A stretch of 64,000 bases of DNA. Source: JAFGNB01 sp050304135 (GTDB lineage: Bacteria; Fibrobacterota; Chitinivibrionia; Chitinivibrionales; Chitinispirillaceae). This document shows positions 43,957-50,857 of the stretch, one piece after another. Location of the stretch: assembly GCA_050304135.1 (NCBI GenBank), contig JBNLDC010000034.1, positions 13,901-77,900 of the forward strand, in the 5' to 3' direction. The translations under genes were made by a program, and so were the position numbers. Within the stretch, counting starts at the first letter, position 1, and the number at the start of each line of letters is the position of its first letter. The notes beneath the pieces were generated by a model. The model was given only the letters and a program-made list of their open reading frames with translations, was not told the DNA's origin and ran no database searches.

Positions 43957-45015
43957 ATGCGGCATGTCGGTGCCAATCAGATAATCAGGTTCGGGTTCTT
44001 CATTCTTGTCGCGGTAGTGACGGTTGTAATATTCTATTCGATCAAACTTCTTTTTTTTCCGCTGGTAGCTGCGCTTCTGCTGAAATTTCTGCTTACCCCG
44101 GTGGTTAATTTTCTTGAAACCAGAGGTTTCAAACGTCTGACTGCCATTGTAATCCTCTATGTTCTCATTTTGGGGGTGGTGGGTGGTGCACTGGTGATCA
44201 TCATACCATTATTGGTCAAGGAAACGCGCAATTTCACTGCCGATATGCCGATGTACGAAAAAATGCTTGAGAGTGCACTGGTAAAAATACGGGAACTCAT
44301 CCTGCTGAAATTTCCGAATGCAAATATTCCCGATCTTTTCACTCTCGTGCACAAGTATCTGGCAACAGCGAACAACAGATTCATCAGCGCGATTCCCCGT
44401 TATGCATCGGGAGCAATTTCCATTCTCTCCGTTGCAGCCCTGGTACCCATCATCACCTTCTTTTTTCTGGCCGATGGGCATCTGATTCAGAAGGCGCTGC
44501 TGCTGCTTGCGCCGAACAGGTATTTCGAGATGTTCGTTCTGCTTTCCGATAAGGTAATGGGGGCAGTGCAGGCTTTTATCCGTGGACAATTGATTGATGC
44601 GTTATCGGTTGGTATCATGACTTCGGTGGGCCTTGCAATCGCCGGGACTCCCTATTTTTTAGTTATCGGGATCATTGCCGGGCTAGGTAACCTGATTCCG
44701 TATTTAGGTCCGGTAATCGGATTTATCCCCGCATTTATTGTTCTGCTGGTCAGTCCGGAAGGATTCAGTACGGTCGGGCTCATTAAAATTTTAATTGTTT
44801 TCGTAATGGTGCAGTTTCTTGAAGGGACGTTCGTTTACCCGATCGCGGTCGGTAAAAGTGTAAATCTGCATCCGCTGGTGGTGATTATCGGTGTCACTGT
44901 TGGAGGAATCCTCGGTGGCGTGGTGGGAATGCTGATCGTAATACCCGTAATCTGCGTGATGAAGGTAACAATAGAGGTGATGTATTCCTACCTGAAACAG
45001 TATTCGATTATCTAA
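43957..45015 (+). CDS. AI-2E transporter family (PerM/UPF0118) membrane protein
   Basis: The 352-residue protein has about seven to eight membrane segments in the usual PerM arrangement. A first pair of helices spans 10-50, a loop with FLETRGFKRL follows, and a long soluble segment lies between about 85 and 150. Helices resume at 155, and the C-terminal half has the family's IAGTPYFLVIGIIAGLGNLIPYLGPVIGF and a final PLVVIIGVTVGGILGGVVGM. The family includes the proposed AI-2 exporter TqsA and Na+/H+ antiporters; function here is undecided. AGG stands eight bases before the ATG. It follows the cNMP-binding gene by 3 bp and is convergent with the small membrane gene and tsaD downstream. Confidence 0.92.
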   Translation: MRHVGANQIIRFGFFILVAVVTVVIFYSIKLLFFPLVAALLLKFLLTPVVNFLETRGFKRLTAIVILYVLILGVVGGALVIIIPLLVKETRNFTADMPMYEKMLESALVKIRELILLKFPNANIPDLFTLVHKYLATANNRFISAIPRYASGAISILSVAALVPIITFFFLADGHLIQKALLLLAPNRYFEMFVLLSDKVMGAVQAFIRGQLIDALSVGIMTSVGLAIAGTPYFLVIGIIAGLGNLIPYLGPVIGFIPAFIVLLVSPEGFSTVGLIKILIVFVMVQFLEGTFVYPIAVGKSVNLHPLVVIIGVTVGGILGGVVGMLIVIPVICVMKVTIEVMYSYLKQYSII

Positions 45016-45084
45016 TCTGCCGAGCGCAAGGTTGCAGCCTGAATTCCAGCTAATCTCCGCTTGAGAATATTCCTGCCGGCAGTC

Positions 45085-45234
45085 TTATTTCTTCCCGTAC
45101 AACTTCCGTACTTTCACATCGGCAATGTCGGTGCACTCCGCGATTATCCGTTCCATTCTCAGTAGTTGCAGAGCTACGAGAATAAGAAATGCCGCGATAA
45201 AAACTGATAAAACCGAAAGAATGAAGACAAACAT
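45085..45234 (-). CDS. small membrane protein, 49 residues, downstream of tsaD
   Basis: On the minus strand an ATG at 45234 follows CAAGGAGATCAGGCACC. It opens 49 codons ending at TAA 45085. Residues 1-25 form a strongly hydrophobic helix, MFVFILSVLSVFIAAFLILV. A charged tail follows, RMERIIAECTDIADVKVRKLYGKK. It is predicted to be a one-pass inner-membrane protein with its basic C-terminus in the cytoplasm. It begins 22 bp after the tsaD stop, so it is probably the third gene of the TM-STAS, tsaD operon. The ribosome-binding site and hydrophobic start support it; no family is recognised. Confidence 0.6.
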   Translation of the reverse strand: MFVFILSVLSVFIAAFLILVALQLLRMERIIAECTDIADVKVRKLYGKK

Positions 45235-45256
45235 GGTGCCTGATCTCCTTGAGGAA

Positions 45257-46246
45257 TTAAAGACCCCTTGATGGGCTCATTGAAGGTGCTATCAGGTTGC
45301 CACGGGTATACCGCAGGTGACCGGCGAGTGCAATCATTGCAGCATTATCGGTGCAGAGTTGTTTATCGGGGGAAATAACTCTACCCGGAAACCGGGTGGA
45401 AATTGTATCGCGAAGATGTCCGTTGCAGGCAACACCACCAACAAATAACAATGTTGATATACCGGTACGATCGGCCGCTTTTTTCGCATTGCCGGCCAGA
45501 GTGGCCGCAACCGTCCGCTGAAATGCATTGCAGAGTGCGGGTCGCAATGCACGTATCTCATCCTGCGATTTACCCTGAAGCAGGTATTTTACCGCTGTTT
45601 TAAGTCCCGAAAAACTGAAGTGCATCTCTCCCTGAGAACATTTCGCAACAGTAAACGAGGGGAGGTCTTCCGGTTTCCCGCTGTAGCGGGCAGCCTCTTC
45701 CTCAATCAACCGCCCGGCGGGATAGGGAAACCCGAACATTTTTCCCACTTTATCGAAAGCTTCACCGGCGGCATCATCAACGGTTTCCCCAAGGCAGGTG
45801 AACTTATCAAGAGAATCAACGCGGTAGAGTGCGGTGTGCCCGCCCGAAACCACGAGAGCCAAAAACGGAGGAGCGACATCCGGGTGCTCAAGAAGTGCTG
45901 AACAGATATGACCCTCAAGGTGGTTGATACCGGTAATGGCACATCCGCAGACGGAATGCAGACCCAGGGCAAAGCTGATACCTACAAGTAGTGCTCCCGC
46001 GAGACCGGGGCCATCGGTAACTGCGATCAGATCGATATCTTTCGGGGAAAGTCCGGATTTGTTAAAACATGATTCGGTCAGTCGATCAATTTTTTCCAGG
46101 TGTGCACGGGAGGCAAGCTCCGGAACTACTCCTCCGAAACGGCAATGGTCCATCTGTGAGTATATCGTGTTGAAGAGAATCTTTTTATTGTCGAGAAGCG
46201 CAATTGATGTTTCATCACATGAGCTTTCGATACCAAGTGTTATCAT
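45257..46246 (-). CDS. tsaD: tRNA N6-adenosine threonylcarbamoyltransferase TsaD
   Basis: The 329-residue protein is TsaD (Gcp/Kae1). It opens LGIESSCDETSIALLD, has the metal-binding H109 and H113 in INHLEGH, then the VSGGHTAL nucleotide loop and a FDKVGKMFGFPYPAG segment. The C-terminal part has FVGGVACNGHLRD and CTDNAAMIA, whose Asp completes the Fe/Zn site. It transfers threonylcarbamoyl to A37 of ANN-decoding tRNAs together with TsaB and TsaE, which are not in the window. Its start overlaps the stop of the TM-STAS gene by 4 bp (ATGA). The product is the substrate for MtaB, encoded 5 kb away. Confidence 0.97.
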   Translation of the reverse strand: MITLGIESSCDETSIALLDNKKILFNTIYSQMDHCRFGGVVPELASRAHLEKIDRLTESCFNKSGLSPKDIDLIAVTDGPGLAGALLVGISFALGLHSVCGCAITGINHLEGHICSALLEHPDVAPPFLALVVSGGHTALYRVDSLDKFTCLGETVDDAAGEAFDKVGKMFGFPYPAGRLIEEEAARYSGKPEDLPSFTVAKCSQGEMHFSFSGLKTAVKYLLQGKSQDEIRALRPALCNAFQRTVAATLAGNAKKAADRTGISTLLFVGGVACNGHLRDTISTRFPGRVISPDKQLCTDNAAMIALAGHLRYTRGNLIAPSMSPSRGL

Positions 46247-47121
46247 AGGGCTTTCTGCTGGACAAGTGACCGCAGTTGCGGTCTCTGATTGATCATTTCC
46301 TGAAGTTCGGCGTCACAATTAATAAACGAAAGCGTACCGCCCTGACTCGATAAAAGATAATTGATTTTTTCCAGATATTCCATTTCCTTCTCGTACATGA
46401 AATGTACACCGGTCAGATCAACGGTTATCGGGGCGCTTGGTTGTTGCTGGAGAATATCATTGATGTTTTTCCAGAGCAGCTGAAAATCGGCATCTTTTGT
46501 CGCATCAGAATACAGCTGGAGTTGCTGTGGCGGGTTATATGGCATTGTGGCTCTGGTTTGGAACCCGTTGTCGGAGTGAGGAGGGGGAGAGTAACCATCA
46601 TTGCCACCGGCAGGTTTCATCGGCTGGTGTGTGCTTTGGGGTGGATCCGGTTGATACTTCTGTTGGGCTGGGACGGACTCCTCGGGGTAATCGTTATGGG
46701 AATAGGGAGTTACTGTTGAATATTCAAGGGTACCTATACTGGTGTCCGGGGGGGCGGCGATAGGCGGTATATCTTCGGATTCACCGTTGGAAGAATGGGT
46801 GAAGTTGTCGGAGAGTTCAAAGCTTCCTCTGACATTACGAACGATTTGAATCGTATCTTCACCGGGATTTTCGGAAGGGGGAGTGTTGATAAGTGGATCA
46901 TTTGATCCGATGACTGTCGCCTGACTTTGGACCGGACTGCGCTCGGCTGATCGGTCTTTTTTCAAAGCATCAAATTCCTGAGAACGTTTTTCAACTTCAC
47001 GTTCGAGAATAGACGATTTCGAAGATAATGACGCAAGATAGATCCAGTCAACGATCGCGAGGATCAGGGATACTATCATGACCGAAACAATAATAGTGAA
47101 AAGAGTATCAATCGTCGGCAT
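46243..47121 (-). CDS. membrane-anchored protein with C-terminal STAS-like domain
   Basis: The 292-residue protein has one N-terminal helix (residues 6-29, TLFTIIVSVMIVSLILAIV), then a coiled coil (about 35-60). A low-complexity linker of about 140 residues follows, rich in Pro, Ser, Gln and Asn. The last 90 residues look like a STAS fold: ITVDLTGVHFMYEKEMEYLEKI and GTLSFINCDAELQEMI. The phospho-site serine of STAS proteins is not obvious, as the expected place reads MYEKEM. It should be fixed to the inner membrane with the STAS end in the cytoplasm. It is coupled to tsaD by a 4-bp overlap. AAGGAC lies upstream of the ATG. A perfect hairpin stands 37 bp before its start. Its function is unknown. 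Confidence 0.65.
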   Translation of the reverse strand: MPTIDTLFTIIVSVMIVSLILAIVDWIYLASLSSKSSILEREVEKRSQEFDALKKDRSAERSPVQSQATVIGSNDPLINTPPSENPGEDTIQIVRNVRGSFELSDNFTHSSNGESEDIPPIAAPPDTSIGTLEYSTVTPYSHNDYPEESVPAQQKYQPDPPQSTHQPMKPAGGNDGYSPPPHSDNGFQTRATMPYNPPQQLQLYSDATKDADFQLLWKNINDILQQQPSAPITVDLTGVHFMYEKEMEYLEKINYLLSSQGGTLSFINCDAELQEMINQRPQLRSLVQQKAL

Positions 47122-47615
47122 TGTTTCAGTTAGTCCTTGTTTTCAAAGGTGCCACCCGGACCACCCGGATAACCGGGTGGTCCGAGTGTATTCCCCACTT
47201 CCGGTTTTAAAGATCAACCGGTTATGGGGTGCCGCAGCGGCGTTCACCCCTGTAGACGATACCTATGGTCCGAACCTTTTGACGCATCTGCATCAATCAA
47301 AAAAGTATACCATTACAGTGTAATAATTGCGAGATCAAATGCAGTATCTCTGATAGGTGGTCGGTACCTTTATTGTGGGGTTACTCTGAAACCGGAGCAC
47401 GGCATCACTTCGGTTTCATGGCGGAAGAATGACTGTCGCAGTTTTTCACTATTTTGTGGACCTCCAACTATTGTTAATAAGAGACGCCAAGGCCCTGTCG
47501 TTCTGATATTGACAGGGATTATATTGTATTTTTACCGCCGGTCACAAGATGTCTAAATATTGTTCTGATTTTTACTACAACCTGTTTTCTGAAGTATGGT
47601 CCGGAGTATAGCAGC
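47122..47615 (+). other. intergenic region between TM-STAS and receiver-ATPase genes
   Basis: These 494 bases separate divergent genes. They hold the 11-bp perfect hairpin at 47158-47183 and a second, weaker inverted repeat CCGGTT (47201-47206) / AACCGG (47216-47221). The rest is AT-rich without a believable gene. A TTGACA at 47509-47514 has no good -10 box at the right distance, so I do not call a promoter. Confidence 0.5.
47158..47183. repeat. perfect 11-bp inverted repeat with 4-base loop
   Basis: GGACCACCCGG (47158-47168), loop ATAA, then CCGGGTGGTCC (47173-47183) form a GC-rich, mismatch-free hairpin. The left arm is itself preceded by a partial copy, CCACCCGGA (47152-47160). No T-run follows on either strand, so a simple terminator is unlikely. 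It lies 37 bp upstream of the TM-STAS start and could act as an operator or in the leader RNA. Confidence 0.7.
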
Positions 47616-48509
47616 GTGAAAATGTATTCGATACTGGTAGTTGACGATGATAAGCAGGTTTGCAGAATCCTCTGTGATCTTTTCAGTATCGAAGGATACA
47701 CGGTTGCCTGTGCTTCAAACGGCAGAGAGGCACTTGAACAAATCGAGCAGTCCATCCCGGATCTGGTGGTTTCAGATATTCAGATGCCGGTCATGGATGG
47801 TTTTGAACTCTACAGAATTCTTTGCGAAAAGTTTCCCCGTGTGAAGCATATCATGATGACCAGCTTTGATATTGATCAGTACATACGGTATATCAGGGAG
47901 AACAATATCGGTAACATTCTGGTTAAAGGATATGATTTCAACCTTCAGGAAGTGGCTGCGTATGTGCGGTCTATTCTGACCGGGGATATTTTTGGTTTAA
48001 AACGGCATTTCGGGGAGATTGCCCTAGAGGAGATTTCCGTCAGAAGTTATGCGGAGGCTAAAAAGGCTTATCATACCATCATTGGGAGTTTGTCCGATCA
48101 GAAGGGTTTTTACCTCGAAATTGCCATAGATGAATTGATATCAAACGCTATTTTCCATGGTGCTCTTGAACTTTCTGAGGTTCCACGGGAGGAGTGGGCT
48201 GATGACCTGCAGGTTCCTCCCAGTTCCGCAGTGAAAGTGACCTGGGGTGTCGATGATGAAAAAATCGGGATTGCCATAGAAGACCCGAAAGGGAATCTGA
48301 AGAAAACGGATGTGCTTAAATGGCTTGATGCCCATCGTAAGAATGATGACGAAGATGAACATGGAAGAGGTTTTTTTCTTGTACGACGTCTGATCGATCG
48401 GTTGATTATCAATATTAATCCCGGGCAACGCACAGAGTGTATTATCTTCCAAAATCTTAAAAAAAGTGTTAAAGTTCACAATAAGCCATTACTGATACAC
48501 GAAATATAA
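47616..48509 (+). CDS. response regulator fused to RsbW-like (HATPase) domain
   Basis: The 297-residue protein has an N-terminal receiver (1-120) with the acidic pair D11/D12, phosphoacceptor D54 in VVSDIQMPVMDG, and a K in ILVKGYDF. The second part (about 130-285) is a GHKL ATPase of the anti-sigma type: LEIAIDELISNAIFHG (N-box), VDDEKIGIAIEDPKG (G1) and GRGFFLVRRLIDR (G2). Such a pair places a serine-kinase-like partner-switch module under two-component control. The likely partner is a STAS protein, for example that at 49343. The start is GTG with GGAG nine bases before it; an ATG six bases on is possible. No HK gene is adjacent. Confidence 0.85.
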   Translation: MKMYSILVVDDDKQVCRILCDLFSIEGYTVACASNGREALEQIEQSIPDLVVSDIQMPVMDGFELYRILCEKFPRVKHIMMTSFDIDQYIRYIRENNIGNILVKGYDFNLQEVAAYVRSILTGDIFGLKRHFGEIALEEISVRSYAEAKKAYHTIIGSLSDQKGFYLEIAIDELISNAIFHGALELSEVPREEWADDLQVPPSSAVKVTWGVDDEKIGIAIEDPKGNLKKTDVLKWLDAHRKNDDEDEHGRGFFLVRRLIDRLIININPGQRTECIIFQNLKKSVKVHNKPLLIHEI

Positions 48510-48798
48510 ATGCGGGTATCGGTAATAATTGCCTGAGTTGGGCGATATTTGGTTGTTTTGTACTTTTTTATCCTCACCGGAACATTTTTAATCTCCCAAT
48601 AATTTCCATATCCACATAAATCTCCATAAATCAGACACCCTGCTTTTTCCTGAAACGTTAACTCATACTCTCCATTTGATGCCATTTTATTAATTGCGGG
48701 ATCTTCGAGACCTCAATGTCCGAATAAAAGTAAAAATTGAACAGATACTGCTGTCTGTTTTTTATTTCTGGCACGGTAATCGCTGTAAAACTGCAGAT

Positions 48799-49164
48799 AT
48801 GGCAACAATGTTTCATGTCCTTGTTATTGACGATGATGCAGATCTTCGTGAAACCCTCCGAAAAAACCTGCTTCGACTGGGATGCGAAGTTACAATGGCG
48901 GATACTGCTGAAGGTGGTATCGATAGAATGCGTGCCGACAAATATGACGCCGTATTTGCTGCTCTTTGTGTTCGTGATATGGGTGGCAGGAGTATTGCCC
49001 GCTGGGTAAAAGATCAGTTGAATGGTACCAAGTTTTTTATTGTAACCAGTTGGAAGGGTGATCTTGAGCCTAATTTACTCAAACTTGATGGCATTCATGA
49101 TGTTATACATAAACCGGTAAATTTCTGTGAGGTTCGTGATAAAGTATTAGAGCATCTGGGGTAG
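48799..49164 (+). CDS. degenerate receiver-domain protein lacking the phosphoacceptor Asp
   Basis: From the ATG at 48799 the 121-residue protein is a single receiver domain: FHVLVIDDDADLRETLRKNL with acidic residues D11-D13, FIVTSWKG with the conserved Thr T83, and VIHKP with Lys K105. The beta-3 phosphoacceptor position reads Ala: the segment is YDAVFAALCVRDMGG, where the canonical form has an Asp at A55. So it probably cannot be phosphorylated in the usual way and may bind partners constitutively. Reading can extend 35 codons upstream to 48694, but that part looks unlike a receiver. It lies 0.3 kb after the receiver-ATPase and 0.2 kb before the STAS gene. Confidence 0.75.
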   Translation: MATMFHVLVIDDDADLRETLRKNLLRLGCEVTMADTAEGGIDRMRADKYDAVFAALCVRDMGGRSIARWVKDQLNGTKFFIVTSWKGDLEPNLLKLDGIHDVIHKPVNFCEVRDKVLEHLG

Positions 49165-49342
49165 TTTCAATCAGTAAAAAAGGTCTGAGGGCGGAAATGC
49201 TTAACGGGAAGTGCACCGGTACCTCGGATCTTTTTTATTTATCTGATGATTTCACGGTATCTCTTTACAATTATACTTTTAAACCATACAATTTAATCAG
49301 TTAAATGCCTGTAATAGTTTCTCCGGCAAAGGTGATTATTGT

Positions 49343-49651
49343 ATGAAGGCGTTTTGCGAGGTATCTGGAGAACGGGTTGTACTATCTACCGGAACGATGC
49401 TGATTTCCGGTTCTGTAACGTTTGAATCATTTGAAACATCCCTTCGTACCTACTCACGCAAGAAGTGTAAAGAGCTTGTAATAGATTTTCGGGAGTGTGT
49501 GTATATTGACAGTCATGCGATATCCCTGATCATTTCTGCCCATCGTCGAGCACGGTTAGCGGGAACCAGACTGATTATTCATAACGTAAATGTTGAGATT
49601 ACCGAATTGTTGCATGCAATCCAGATAAATAAAATAATCGAGATGGTCTGA
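49343..49651 (+). CDS. single STAS-domain (anti-anti-sigma-like) protein
   Basis: The 102-residue protein is a lone STAS domain. It has an N-terminal strand pair (VVLSTGTMLISGSVTF), ELVIDFRECVYIDSHAISLII with the serine of the IDS motif in the phosphorylation position, and RARLAGTRLIIHN, ending in MLHAI-like INKIIEMV. This matches SpoIIAA/RsbV-type anti-anti-sigma proteins in size and motif. It could be the substrate of the RsbW-like ATPase encoded at 47616. The gene is flanked by AT-rich gaps and no sigma factor is in the window, so output is unknown. Confidence 0.8.
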   Translation: MKAFCEVSGERVVLSTGTMLISGSVTFESFETSLRTYSRKKCKELVIDFRECVYIDSHAISLIISAHRRARLAGTRLIIHNVNVEITELLHAIQINKIIEMV

Positions 49652-49739
49652 TAAAATGAAATCCGTGGGCACTATTTCCCGGTAGTATTGCGTATATTAA
49701 ATGAACTGACAATAAATTTTATTGCACAAATAAATAAAC

Positions 49740-49768
49740 TTGATAATTTGACTTTTTTTTCCTATATT
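49740..49768 (+). promoter_or_regulatory. probable sigma-70 promoter of the small exported protein
   Basis: TTGATA (49740-49745) and TATATT (49763-49768), each 5/6 to consensus, are 17 bp apart. Transcription would start near 49775, about 23 bases before the ATG at 49798, leaving room for its GAGGTG ribosome-binding site. Confidence 0.5.
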
Positions 49769-49797
49769 ATAAAAGGAAACTTATTTTTGAGGTGACT

Positions 49798-50001
49798 ATG
49801 AAAGTACGAACAATGATTGCCGGTTTGCTGATCTGTGTTGGAGTATCTTTTGCGCAATCTTCAGATACTACTAATAAGTCAGTAACTTCTCAAGCTCCTG
49901 TTATTTCTAAAGTTGCAGCAAACAAGCAACTTAAAAAAGCAAAAATTATCAGCTCATCGAAAACAACGACATGGTCAAAAATTAAAGATCTTTTTATGTA
50001 A
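49798..50001 (+). CDS. small exported protein, 67 residues
   Basis: The 67-residue protein has a signal peptide: KVRTMIAGLLICVGVSFA with cleavage expected after FA/Q (residue 18-19). The mature part is short and rich in Ser, Thr and Lys (SSDTTNKSVTSQ, then KQLKKAKIISSSKTTT). It ends KIKDLFM. I do not recognise it. GAGGTG just before the ATG, a good promoter and a very strong terminator after the stop together make a complete one-gene transcription unit. Codon use is AT-rich like its surroundings. It may be an envelope or basic surface protein. Confidence 0.65.
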   Translation: MKVRTMIAGLLICVGVSFAQSSDTTNKSVTSQAPVISKVAANKQLKKAKIISSSKTTTWSKIKDLFM

Positions 50002-50009
50002 TTATATCA

Positions 50010-50069
50010 TTTCAGGTATAAAAAAAAGGTTTTACCCGTATGGGTAGAACCTTTTTTTTATACCTGAAA
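50010..50069. terminator. strong bidirectional hairpin terminator
   Basis: The arms at 50010-50031 and 50048-50069 pair over 22 bp without mismatch, including an A8/T8 tract. Inside them TACCC and GGGTA form a further 5-bp stem with a GTAT loop. It lies eight bases after the stop of the small exported gene and nine before the stop of the convergent barrel gene, so each strand has a T-tract after the GC-core hairpin and both genes can terminate here. Confidence 0.9.
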
Positions 50070-50078
50070 ATCAGTTTT

Positions 50079-50852
50079 CTATGGTTCCCACTCAATATCT
50101 GATTCCACCCCGTATAGTCTTTTCGTGATTGCTCCGACACTCAAAGAGACACTGAATGCCTGTACCGGAATACGATCAGAAACGTTTGCCTTCGGAGAAA
50201 CTGAAATTTCTAGAGAAAAATAAGGTTTGTTACTGGTAACTTCTTTTAATTTCGGAAAAAAATCAATAGCAAGCCATCCTCTCAGATTATCGGTATTAGA
50301 GTAAAAACCGGTAGTACTGTTAAATCCTTTGTTTGTTCCCTGGATTGTATATATCCACGGTCCGGCTGAAATGTAGCCGAATCCGGGGATGTGCACCTGC
50401 AGACCGACCGTACCGGTACCGTCGATACCGGAGTAATATGCGGAGAATTCGTTTTCGGATTTGAAATAGGTCGCCTGTGCGATTGCGATGAACGAAAGCG
50501 ACTGATTGAAAAAAGATGGTGTCGCTGCCTTTAGGTGTGCTCCACCTGAAATACCGAATTTTCCATGAAACACCTCCAGGGTATCATGATAGCGATCAAC
50601 CTCCACCTGTGTGGCTCCGGCATCAACACCGATAGTAAGGTATTTGAAAGGACCGTATTCAACTCTACCGTTGATCCGGTTGAAAAGGGCTGGTATCTCC
50701 TGATTGGTCAGTGAATATCCTCCGAGATGATAGGATGCACCGATCGCGATTCGCGCGTCTGGAAGTGTGATTGCCGGATTGGCAAGATTACCGGCCCGGG
50801 CACAGGTTGCGACAATAAGGAACCATAAAAGCAGTTTTTTGTTCATTTTCAT
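50079..50852 (-). CDS. predicted outer-membrane or exported beta-barrel-like protein
   Basis: The 257-residue protein (from the ATG at 50852) has a signal peptide, KKLLLWFLIVATCARA. The mature part alternates polar and nonpolar residues in short strands with aromatic ends, such as YLTIGVDAGATQVEVDRYHD and FSVSLSVGAITKRLYG. It suits a small barrel or envelope protein, but the C-terminal residues (IEWEP) are not the usual Phe. Its gene follows the Ig-repeat gene, whose stop lies just upstream, so the two are co-transcribed. A GTG nine bases earlier overlaps that stop and could be the true start. Function is unknown; a role with the Ig-repeat protein is likely by position. Confidence 0.6.
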   Translation of the reverse strand: MKMNKKLLLWFLIVATCARAGNLANPAITLPDARIAIGASYHLGGYSLTNQEIPALFNRINGRVEYGPFKYLTIGVDAGATQVEVDRYHDTLEVFHGKFGISGGAHLKAATPSFFNQSLSFIAIAQATYFKSENEFSAYYSGIDGTGTVGLQVHIPGFGYISAGPWIYTIQGTNKGFNSTTGFYSNTDNLRGWLAIDFFPKLKEVTSNKPYFSLEISVSPKANVSDRIPVQAFSVSLSVGAITKRLYGVESDIEWEP

Positions 50853-50857
50853 AATGG

